Assembly (NCBI GenBank): GCA_946887385.1
Contig: CAMPKU010000073.1
Coordinates: 1 to 17,040 of the forward strand
DNA from: an uncultured Gammaproteobacteria bacterium
Lineage (GTDB): Bacteria; Pseudomonadota; Gammaproteobacteria; Rariloculales; Rariloculaceae
Direction: 5' to 3'
DNA length: 17,040 nucleotides
The notes below the pieces were generated by a model, which searched no databases, was not told the DNA's origin, and worked only from the letters and a program-made list of their open reading frames with translations. The translations under genes were made by a program, and so were the position numbers. Below are positions 6,714 to 13,111 of this stretch, piece after piece (positions within the stretch are counted from its first letter, which is position 1; every line of letters starts with the position of its first letter).

Positions 6714-6986
6714 GCGTCGCGGCGCGTTCTGCGCCGGCTTGCCGACTTGGATGAAGTGCGCTTTAGGCCGCGCCGCTGCGAGCACAGGAACATCGCTTTC
6801 GAAGTGGGCTCGGGTCCGTGGTTAGAAACGTCTCCGGCAACGGTCGGCAGCTCGAACCGTTTGCGTCACGTACGCTATCGCAACCGGTTCCGGTATCTCA
6901 TCGCGCGCGCGTGACCCTGGGCGCACGCCAAAGTCTGACGTCGAGCCTCGGAGGCGCTCGCTGAGTGCGTAACGCATTGTTTTAAA
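6714..6986. other. Intergenic stretch without a recognised gene
   Basis: Between the sRNA promoter and tRNA-Glu I see no supported gene. Short frames here lack ribosome binding sites or family features. On the minus strand, just past the tRNA, an imperfect GC-rich hairpin (CGAGCGCCTC with GAGGCTCG, about 6944-6962) could help tRNA 3' processing or termination, but it has no T run. Confidence 0.5.
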
Positions 6987-7062
6987 TGGCGCTCCCTGGG
7001 GGAATCGAACCCCCGTTTTAGCCTTGAGAGGGCCACGTCCTGGACCGCTAGACGAAGGGAGC
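6987..7062 (-). tRNA. tRNA-Glu, anticodon CTC
   Basis: The minus strand folds as a full 76-base tRNA. The acceptor arm pairs GCTCCCT with AGGGAGC, followed by G73 and an encoded CCA (6989-6987). The D arm region is GTCTAGCGGTCCAGGAC, as in E. coli tRNA-Glu. The anticodon stem TGGCC/GGCTA (one G.U) carries the loop CTCTCAA, with anticodon CTC reading GAG. The T arm is GGGGG TTCGATT CCCCC. A CTC isoacceptor suits a GC-rich genome that uses GAG heavily; a UUC tRNA-Glu should exist elsewhere. Transcription probably starts about 23 bases upstream from a TATCAT box shared with the divergent pcnB. Confidence 0.97.
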
Positions 7063-7087
7063 GCGGGTGCCCGCGCTGAGCGAGGGC

Positions 7088-7097
7088 TGCTATGATA
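7088..7097. promoter_or_regulatory. Overlapping divergent -10 boxes for tRNA-Glu and pcnB
   Basis: TATGATA (7091-7097) reads as TATGAT on the plus strand, preceded by TGC (7088-7090), an extended -10 facing pcnB. On the minus strand it reads as TATCAT (7097-7092), facing tRNA-Glu. The tRNA side continues into a GC-rich discriminator, as in stringently controlled promoters. Neither side has a good -35. Confidence 0.45.
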
Positions 7098-8462
7098 CCG
7101 GCCTTTCTCGCACGGCGAAACCACGGCAGCTTCTTGAACGACACGGAATTTCAGTCGCGCGTGGAGCCCGTGATCGTCCCGCGCTCCGAACACAACGTCA
7201 GCCGGGCCAACATCTCGCCCAACGCTCTCAAAGTTTTATACCGCTTGAAGAGCGCGGGGTTCGAGGCGTTTCTCGTCGGCGGCGGCGTGCGCGATCTATT
7301 GCTAGATCGGCATCCCAAGGACTTCGACGTCGTCACGGACGCCGACCCGGATCAAATCCAAGACGTGTTCCGCAACTGCCGTCTCATCGGCCGGCGGTTC
7401 CGCCTTGCACACGTGCGCTTCGGGCGCGACGTAGTCGAAGTGGCCACGTTTCGCGCCGCAGGTGCCGAAGCGGAAGCCGACGACCGTGCGCATTCGGACA
7501 GCGGCCGCATTCTGCGCGACAACGTGTACGGCACCATCGACGAGGACGTTTGGCGGCGCGACTTCACGGTCAACGCGCTGTACTACAACATCGCGGACTT
7601 CAGCATCTGGGACTACGTGAACGGCGTCGCCGACGTGCGCGCGCGCACGTTGCGGCTCATCGGCGATCCCGAAAAGCGTTATCGCGAAGATCCGGTTCGC
7701 ATGCTGCGAGCCGTGCGCTTCGCCGCGAAGCTCGATTTCACGCTCGCGCCGGAGACTGCTGCGCCGATCGCTTCGCTGGGCGGACTGCTGAAGGACGTGC
7801 CGTCGGCGCGGCTGTTCGACGAGCTGCTGAAGCTGTTCCAAAGCGGCCACGCGGTGCGCAGCTTCGAGCTGCTGCTGCAATACGATCTGTTGCGCTACCT
7901 GTTCCGCGATACGCAGGCGAGCCTCGACACGCCGGATCGCGACAAGATCATCGACTTCATCCGCCGCGGCCTCGAAAGCACCGACCGGCGCGTGCACGAG
8001 GACAAGCCCGTGACGCCGATGTTCTTGTACGCGTTGTTCTTGTGGTTCCCGATTCAAGCGCTCGCGCGGCGTCTCGAGAGCGAAGGTTGGAACGACGGGC
8101 AAGCGATGCTCGAAGCCAGTCAGCGCATCGTCGCGGCACAGCAAACGTCGTTTCCGCGCCGCTTCAGCTCGCCGATGAAAGAGCTGTTGAGCATGCAGTG
8201 GCGCTTCGGCCAACAACAGGGCGCGCGTGCGGCCCGGTTGCTCGAGCACAAGCGCTTTCGCGCCGCGTACGACTTCCTGGTGTTGCGTGCGGCTTGCGGC
8301 GAAGTGGAGCAGGCGACGGTCGACTGGTGGACCGGCATCCAGAATTTGCCGCCGGAAGAGCAGAGCAAGCTGCTGAGCTCGAAGCGCGAGGGCGGCCGGC
8401 GTCGCCGCGGCGGCCGCCGGCGTTCGCGTCGGCAGCGCGAGATGAATGACGTTGTCGTCTAG
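7092..8462 (+). CDS. pcnB: Poly(A) polymerase I
   Basis: PcnB adds poly(A) tails to RNA 3' ends and so marks them for decay. The 456-residue frame has the class II nucleotidyltransferase core: VGGGVRDLL at 62-70, and KDFDV at 76-80 with metal-binding D77 and D79. NCRLIGRRFRLAHV follows, the PAP/CCA-enzyme signature, then RRDFTVN at 155-161 and REDPVRMLRAVRFAAKL at 198-214. The segment from SEHNVSRANISPNALKVLYRL onward and the Arg-rich tail (about 434-452) match E. coli PcnB rather than CCA-adding enzymes. ATG 7092 is an upper bound: it overlaps the likely -10 box, so translation may begin at TTG 7134, GTG 7161 or GTG 7170, without loss of conserved sequence. It heads a run with the kinase, panB and panC. 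Confidence 0.93.
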   Translation: MIPAFLARRNHGSFLNDTEFQSRVEPVIVPRSEHNVSRANISPNALKVLYRLKSAGFEAFLVGGGVRDLLLDRHPKDFDVVTDADPDQIQDVFRNCRLIGRRFRLAHVRFGRDVVEVATFRAAGAEAEADDRAHSDSGRILRDNVYGTIDEDVWRRDFTVNALYYNIADFSIWDYVNGVADVRARTLRLIGDPEKRYREDPVRMLRAVRFAAKLDFTLAPETAAPIASLGGLLKDVPSARLFDELLKLFQSGHAVRSFELLLQYDLLRYLFRDTQASLDTPDRDKIIDFIRRGLESTDRRVHEDKPVTPMFLYALFLWFPIQALARRLESEGWNDGQAMLEASQRIVAAQQTSFPRRFSSPMKELLSMQWRFGQQQGARAARLLEHKRFRAAYDFLVLRAACGEVEQATVDWWTGIQNLPPEEQSKLLSSKREGGRRRRGGRRRSRRQREMNDVVV

Positions 8463-9189
8463 CGTGGCGCCACGAGAACGGCGCGCCAGGCCGCCGACCG
8501 CCAGGCGCGCAGCGGCGAAGACGAGCCCAGCGGACGCGCGCATCGAAGGGCCGCGCTACATCGTCATCGAAGGGCCCATCGGCGTCGGCAAGACCAGCCT
8601 CGCCAAGCGCTTGGCGAAGAGCTTTGCGAGCGATCTGATCCTCGAGCAAGCCGAGGACAACCCGTTCCTCGAGCGCTTCTACCGCAACCGGCGCCAGTCG
8701 GCGCTGCCCACGCAGTTGTTTTTCTTGTTTCAGCGCGCGCGGCAGATCGAGCAGATTCGGCAGAGCGATTTGTTCTCGCCGGTGCGAATCGCGGATTTCC
8801 TGCTGCAAAAAGACCGCTTGTTCGCCGAGCTCAACCTCGATCCGCACGAGTTTTCGCTGTACGAGCAGGTGGCCGATACGCTCGAGCTCGATCCGCCCAC
8901 GCCCGACCTCGTGGTCTACCTACAGGCGCCCGCGCAGGTGCTGTTGAAGCGCGTTGCCGCTCGCGGCATTCCTTACGAGCAGCTCATCGAATCCGAGTAC
9001 CTCGAGCGCCTCGGCGACGCCTACGCGCGGTTCTTCTACGATTTCGACGCCGCGCCGCTATTGATCGTGAATGCGGCCACCATTGACCCCATCCACCGCG
9101 AAACCGACTATGAGGAACTGTTACAGACGATCATGCGGATCAAGCATGGCCGGCACTTCTTCAATCCGGCCGGTGCGCCGCTGACCTGA
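8446..9189 (+). CDS. Deoxynucleoside kinase (dAK/dGK family)
   Basis: This enzyme phosphorylates deoxynucleosides to their 5'-monophosphates in salvage; which base is preferred cannot be told by eye. The P-loop is EGPIGVGKTS at about 42-51. ERFYRNR at 76-82 and FLLQKDRLFAELNL at about 118-131 are typical of the dNK family, and KRVAARGIPYEQLIESEYLERLGDAY (about 168-193) is the Arg-rich lid and following helix. The kinase fold starts at about residue 35; the first 34 residues are an Arg/Ala-rich extension, so a later start (for example GTG 8464) is possible. ATG 8446 overlaps the end of pcnB by 17 bp. It occupies the place between pcnB and panB where Pseudomonas-type genomes have folK. Confidence 0.85.
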   Translation: MTLSSSVAPRERRARPPTARRAAAKTSPADARIEGPRYIVIEGPIGVGKTSLAKRLAKSFASDLILEQAEDNPFLERFYRNRRQSALPTQLFFLFQRARQIEQIRQSDLFSPVRIADFLLQKDRLFAELNLDPHEFSLYEQVADTLELDPPTPDLVVYLQAPAQVLLKRVAARGIPYEQLIESEYLERLGDAYARFFYDFDAAPLLIVNAATIDPIHRETDYEELLQTIMRIKHGRHFFNPAGAPLT

Positions 9190-9198
9190 GCCTCGCGC

Positions 9199-9204
9199 GG
9201 AGGT
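9199..9204 (+). promoter_or_regulatory. Shine-Dalgarno site of panB
   Basis: GGAGGT ends 3 bases before ATG 9208, which is closer than usual. It still favours this start over the in-frame ATG at 9235, which has no purine-rich site upstream. Confidence 0.6.
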
Positions 9205-9207
9205 CGC

Positions 9208-10041
9208 ATGTACAAGCAACTCGAGCAGCGCGGCATGGAATCGCCGCCGGTGAACGTGAGCACGCTGCGCGATCTCAAAGCGGCGCGCGAGCCCATCGCC
9301 TGCTTGACGGCCTACGACGCCAGCTTCGCGCAGCTCGTGGACGCGGCCGGCACCGACGTCGTGCTCGTAGGCGACAGCTTAGGGATGGTGGTGCAGGGCC
9401 TGGACACCACGGTGCCCGTTACCGTCGACGACATGGTGTATCACAGCCGCTGCGTCGCCCGAGGCCTGCGCCGTCCGTTTCTCATGGTAGACATGCCGTT
9501 CATGAGCTACACCACGCCGGCGCAAGCGCTCGACAATGCGATACGGCTCATGCAGGAAGGCGGCGCGATGATGATCAAGCTCGAGGTGGGCCGCGGCCAA
9601 CTCGCCACCGTCGAGCATCTGGCCGAACAAGACATTCCGCTGTGCGCGCATCTTGGGTTGAAGCCGCAGTCCGTGCACAAGCTCGGCGGTTTCAAGGTGC
9701 AAGGACGCGACGCGCAAGCCGCGGAGCGCATGGTCGAGGATGCGCGCGCGCTCGAGCGTGCCGGCGCCGACGTGCTGCTGCTCGAATGCGTGCCGAACGC
9801 GGTGGGCGCCGCGATTCGCGACGCCGTGCAGATCCCCGTGATCGGCATCGGCGCGGGGCCCGGCGTGGACGGCCAGATCCTGGTGTTGTACGACGTGCTC
9901 GGCATCACTCGAGGGCGCATGCCGCGCTTCGTGAAGAACTACATGACGGGCCGCGACTCGCCGCTCGAAGCGCTGCGCGCGTACGTTCGCGCGGTGAAAG
10001 ATCGCAGCTATCCGGCGCCCGAGCATTGCTTCACGGAGTGA
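9208..10041 (+). CDS. panB: 3-methyl-2-oxobutanoate hydroxymethyltransferase
   Basis: PanB makes ketopantoate from alpha-ketoisovalerate and 5,10-methylene-tetrahydrofolate, the first committed step of pantothenate (CoA) synthesis. The protein has 277 residues, slightly above the usual 260-270, with the extra residues at the N-terminus. It is a TIM barrel with every key site visible: LTAYD at 33-37, VGDSLGM at 54-60 (metal-binding D56), MVDMPF at 93-98 (D95), K124 in MIKLE, HLGLKPQSV at 148-156, catalytic E193 in LLECVP, and GIGAGPGVDGQILV at 213-226. The shorter start at ATG 9235 would also keep the fold intact. It follows the kinase gene after 18 bp and is followed 29 bp later by panC. Confidence 0.96.
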   Translation: MYKQLEQRGMESPPVNVSTLRDLKAAREPIACLTAYDASFAQLVDAAGTDVVLVGDSLGMVVQGLDTTVPVTVDDMVYHSRCVARGLRRPFLMVDMPFMSYTTPAQALDNAIRLMQEGGAMMIKLEVGRGQLATVEHLAEQDIPLCAHLGLKPQSVHKLGGFKVQGRDAQAAERMVEDARALERAGADVLLLECVPNAVGAAIRDAVQIPVIGIGAGPGVDGQILVLYDVLGITRGRMPRFVKNYMTGRDSPLEALRAYVRAVKDRSYPAPEHCFTE

Positions 10042-10070
10042 GCTTAAGCAGCGCGCCGAGAGAACAGCCA

Positions 10071-10934
10071 ATGGCAGCGGACACAATGCGCGTCGTGCAC
10101 ACCGTGAGCGCCGTGCGGGCTGCCGTGGGCGAGTGGCGTGCGGCCGGCGAGTCGGTGGCGTTCGCCCCGACGATGGGCAATCTGCACGCGGGCCACCTGA
10201 GCCTGGTTGCGCTCAGTGCGCAGGCCGCGCGCCGCGTGGTGACGAGCATCTTCGTGAACCCGGCGCAGTTCGGTCCGAGCGAGGACTTCGCAGCGTATCC
10301 GCGCACGCGCGCCGCCGACGAAGCGCTGCTCGCGGCGCATGGCGGCGTACACCTGCTGTTCGTGCCCGAGCCGGCCGAGATCTATCCGTTCGGCCAGGAG
10401 CACGCCGTGCGGGTGCAATTGCCGCCGCTGGCGCACGAGCTTTGCGGCGTCAGCCGGCCGGGGCACTTCGACGGCGTGGCCACCGTGGTCTGCCGTCTTC
10501 TCAACATCGTGGCGCCGGACGTGCTGTTTCTGGGGCAGAAGGACTACCAGCAGTTCGTGCTGATGCAGCGCATGATCGCCGACTTGCATCTGCCCGTTGA
10601 GCTGCGCATGGCGCCCACGCTGCGCGAGCCGGACGGTCTCGCGATGAGCTCGCGCAATCGCTATCTTACGCCCGACGAGCGTGCGCGAGCGCCGGCCTTG
10701 CATCGCGCGTTGGCGCGCGTGCGCGACGAGCTACGCGGCGGCGCGCGCGACTTCGCACGCCTCTCGGCAAACGCGCGCCTGGAGCTAAAGCAGGCGGGGT
10801 TCGAACCGGACTACGTCGAGATCAGGCGCCAGGGGGATCTTGCGGCGCCGCAGCCCGAGCAAGCGGAAGAGCGCATCGTGCTCGGTGCCGCGCGGCTCGG
10901 CCGCGCGCGCCTGATCGACAACCTATTCGTCTAG
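10071..10934 (+). CDS. panC: Pantothenate synthetase
   Basis: PanC joins pantoate and beta-alanine with ATP to give pantothenate, the next steps after PanB in the same pathway. The protein has 287 residues, normal for the family. The nucleotidyl-transfer motifs are present: PTMGNLHAGH at 33-42 (HIGH-like), FVNPAQFGPSED at 61-72, LGQKDYQQ at 154-161 and MSSRNRYL at 192-199 (KMSKS-like). I chose ATG 10071, after a weak purine-rich GAGAGAA; ATG 10086 (MRVV) is also possible. The frame is open much further upstream, but that part lies inside panB in another frame. The last 12 bp overlap the convergent diguanylate cyclase gene. No panD follows, so beta-alanine must come from elsewhere. Confidence 0.96.
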   Translation: MAADTMRVVHTVSAVRAAVGEWRAAGESVAFAPTMGNLHAGHLSLVALSAQAARRVVTSIFVNPAQFGPSEDFAAYPRTRAADEALLAAHGGVHLLFVPEPAEIYPFGQEHAVRVQLPPLAHELCGVSRPGHFDGVATVVCRLLNIVAPDVLFLGQKDYQQFVLMQRMIADLHLPVELRMAPTLREPDGLAMSSRNRYLTPDERARAPALHRALARVRDELRGGARDFARLSANARLELKQAGFEPDYVEIRRQGDLAAPQPEQAEERIVLGAARLGRARLIDNLFV

Positions 10935-11915
10935 CGCGGCACCGATCGCCACGCGGTTGCGGCCCGCTTCCTTGGCGTCGTACATGGCCGCGTCGGCCCG
11001 CTGCACGAGGGTTGCGACGTCGTCCTTCGCCGTGCAAGCGGCGATGCCGATCGACACCGTGATCGCGGTGGCCAAGCTTGAAGGCGACAGGCCGGCGATC
11101 TGCTGACGGATGCGCTCGGCGGTTTGGCGCGCTTGCTTGAGCTGCAAGTCGGGCAGCAGCGCGGCGAACTCGTCGCCGCCGAAACGCGCGACGAGATCGG
11201 TGGGCCGCAAGTATTCGCGCAGCACGTCGGCCACCGCCACGAGCACTCGATCGCCCGCGATGTGACCGTACTGGTCGTTGAACGTCTTGAAGTTGTCCAC
11301 GTCCACCATCATCAGGCATAGCGCGCGGTTGGAGTGCAGCGTGCGCGTTACCTCGCGCTCGAACATCGTGCGCATCCAATGCCGATTGCCGAGCCCGGTG
11401 AGCGCGTCGGTGTGCGCGTTGCGTTCGGCCTGGCGCAAGATGCCGAGACTGCTCGCGATGTACTCATTGTCGGAACGCACGCGCTCCGACAGCACGATGA
11501 GCAGGTTCTTGCAGAACGTGTGAGAGCGATCGACCATGCGCCACAACAGCGTGTGGCTGATCACCATGAGATGCGAGGGCTCGGTGGCGACTACGAACGC
11601 GGACGGGTCTTTGTCCTCGATCAACGACATCTCGCCGGCGCACGCGCCGGGGCCAAGATCGGCGATTTTCGGCGCATCGAGCGAGCCCAAGTGCACGGTG
11701 AGCCGGCCGCTCAACACCACGTACACGCAGTGATTCTCGCGTTCGGGCGAGAGCAGCACGTCGCCTTCGTTCACGTCCATGCGCCCGCACTGCGGCAGCA
11801 GGTCGCTGATGCTCTCGGCGTCGATGCCGCGGAACAGCGCGATGCCTTGCAGAAGCGAACGGCGGAAGTCCGAGTCGAAGTCGTGCGTCTGCGACTCGGG
11901 ATTGACCATGCTCAT
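10923..11915 (-). CDS. Diguanylate cyclase with N-terminal cNMP-binding-like domain
   Basis: This 330-residue cytoplasmic protein makes cyclic di-GMP from two GTP. Residues about 24-125 are a cyclic-nucleotide-binding-like domain with the GACAGEMSLIEDKD phosphate-cassette region at about 90-103. The usual Arg of that cassette (GE...R-S/T/A-A) is missing; the order here is P104-S105-A106. The GGDEF domain spans about 165-330: DALTGLGNR at 170-178, metal site DVDNFK at 205-210, and intact GGDEF at 246-250. RPTD at 237-240, five residues upstream, is an RxxD inhibitory site for c-di-GMP. The start is ATG 11913-11915 (another is at 11909); the frame upstream belongs to queG. It follows queG after 77 bp without a visible terminator, so the two may be co-transcribed. 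Confidence 0.92.
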   Translation of the reverse strand: MSMVNPESQTHDFDSDFRRSLLQGIALFRGIDAESISDLLPQCGRMDVNEGDVLLSPERENHCVYVVLSGRLTVHLGSLDAPKIADLGPGACAGEMSLIEDKDPSAFVVATEPSHLMVISHTLLWRMVDRSHTFCKNLLIVLSERVRSDNEYIASSLGILRQAERNAHTDALTGLGNRHWMRTMFEREVTRTLHSNRALCLMMVDVDNFKTFNDQYGHIAGDRVLVAVADVLREYLRPTDLVARFGGDEFAALLPDLQLKQARQTAERIRQQIAGLSPSSLATAITVSIGIAACTAKDDVATLVQRADAAMYDAKEAGRNRVAIGAALDE

Positions 11916-11992
11916 GGCGACAGACCCGCAGCGGAATCCCAAGGCGATCCTAAGGTGCGCCGTTACCCCCGGTTGTGACGCAGTTGGCAGTC

Positions 11993-13069
11993 CTAACCCC
12001 AAGCCGCCGCCGCGCGCTGGCGCTCGAGCGCCCAGCCCACGTGCTCGCGCACGATGGCCGACGGATCGCCGGCGCGCGCCTGAAGCGCGGCAACGATGCG
12101 TTCGTCGGCGGGCGCGTTGCCGAGCGCCACGGCGATGTTGCGCAGCCAGCCCTCGTAGCCTGCGCGGCGCAGCGCGGAGCCTTCCGTGCGCGCGCGCCAC
12201 TCGGCCTCCGACCACGCGAAGAGCTCCATCAAGCCCGTGGCGTCGAGCCCATGGCGCACCGCGAAGTCGCCGACGGTGGTGGGCCGCGCAAATTTGTTCC
12301 ACGGGCAAAAGAGCTGGCAATCGTCGCAGCCGAAGATCCGGTTGCCGATTTTTTCGCGCAGCGGCTCGGGAATCGAGCCGCGCAGCTCGATGGTGAGATA
12401 CGAGATGCAGCGGCGGGCATCGAGCTCGTACGGCGCCACGATCGCTTGCGTGGGACAGACGTCGATGCAGGCGCGGCACGAGCCGCAGTGCTCGGTGACG
12501 GGCGCGTCCGGCGGCAACGGCAAGTCCGTGTAGAGCTCGCCGAGCAAGAACCAGCTGCCGTCTCGATCGAGCAGGTTCGTGTGCTTGCCGATCCACCCCA
12601 GGCCGGCCTCGCGCGCGAGCGCCTTCTCGAGCACCGGAGCGCTATCCACGAAGACGCGATAGCCGAACGTGCCGATGCGCTCGGCGACGGCGTCCGCCAG
12701 GCGCTGCAACCGGCGGCGTAGCACCTTGTGATAGTCGCGGCCGAGTGCGTAGCGGGCCACGTACCCAGTCGTGGGATCGGCGAGCGCCTCGTGGGCGTCG
12801 CGCGCGGTGTCGCTGAAGTAGCTCATGCGCGCCGAAATAACGCGCACGGTGCCGGGCACCAGGTCCGCGGGCCGCGAGCGTTTGCGGCCGTGACGCTCCA
12901 TGTAAGCCATCGTTCCGTGCCGGCTGAGCGCAAGCCACCGCTCGAGGCGGGCCTCGTCGGCGTCGAGATTCGTGGCGGCAACCCCGAGCTTGTCGAAACC
13001 GAGATCGCGGCCGAGGCGTTTGATGTCCGCGGCCAGCCGCTCGAGTTGTGCAGCGCTTAAGTTCGACAC
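11993..13069 (-). CDS. queG: Epoxyqueuosine reductase QueG
   Basis: QueG is a cobalamin-dependent, 4Fe-4S enzyme that reduces epoxyqueuosine to queuosine in the wobble position of GUN-anticodon tRNAs, the last step of queuosine synthesis. The protein has 358 residues, a normal length. VFVDSAPVLEKALA carries the likely catalytic Asp (D142). GLGWIGKHTNLL follows, then two cluster motifs: CGSCRACIDVCP (Cys 195, 198, 201, 205) and CDDCQLFCPWN (Cys 248, 251, 255), with another Cys at 221. The C-terminus is a HEAT-like helical repeat. The start is GTG 13067-13069, leaving a leader of about 20 bases from the shared -10. Its divergent placement from nnr-tsaE-ami-mutL matches E. coli and Pseudomonas. 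Confidence 0.96.
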   Translation of the reverse strand: MSNLSAAQLERLAADIKRLGRDLGFDKLGVAATNLDADEARLERWLALSRHGTMAYMERHGRKRSRPADLVPGTVRVISARMSYFSDTARDAHEALADPTTGYVARYALGRDYHKVLRRRLQRLADAVAERIGTFGYRVFVDSAPVLEKALAREAGLGWIGKHTNLLDRDGSWFLLGELYTDLPLPPDAPVTEHCGSCRACIDVCPTQAIVAPYELDARRCISYLTIELRGSIPEPLREKIGNRIFGCDDCQLFCPWNKFARPTTVGDFAVRHGLDATGLMELFAWSEAEWRARTEGSALRRAGYEGWLRNIAVALGNAPADERIVAALQARAGDPSAIVREHVGWALERQRAAAAWG

Positions 13070-13095
13070 GGGAACCGGTACTGAAGGTGCCGCTC

Positions 13096-13103
13096 AGTAT
13101 AAT
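13096..13103. promoter_or_regulatory. Overlapping divergent -10 boxes for queG and nnr
   Basis: AGTATAAT reads as a perfect TATAAT on the plus strand (13098-13103) and as TATACT on the minus strand (13101-13096). The plus box ends 8 bases before ATG 13112; the minus box is about 27 bases before the queG GTG. Neither direction has a clear -35. Confidence 0.55.
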
Positions 13104-13111
13104 CGTCGCCG

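Noticed and set aside
6780..6900. A second tRNA or tRNA remnant downstream of tRNA-Glu
   Set aside because: No T-arm consensus with a paired acceptor stem can be found there; a GTTCGAGCTGCC-like piece alone is not enough.
7302..8543. 413-codon minus-strand open frame opposite pcnB
   Set aside because: It is antisense to a well-matched pcnB, has repetitive Arg/Ala/Val composition and no ribosome binding site or family motif.
9642..10070. Long open frame running into panC from upstream, giving a 430-residue product
   Set aside because: The upstream part lies wholly within panB in another frame and is Arg-rich shadow sequence. PanC family length and motifs fit a start at 10071.
11916..12596. 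Long N-terminal extension of the diguanylate cyclase
   Set aside because: It is the opposite-phase shadow of queG on the same strand; the conserved cNMP-like domain begins shortly after ATG 11915.
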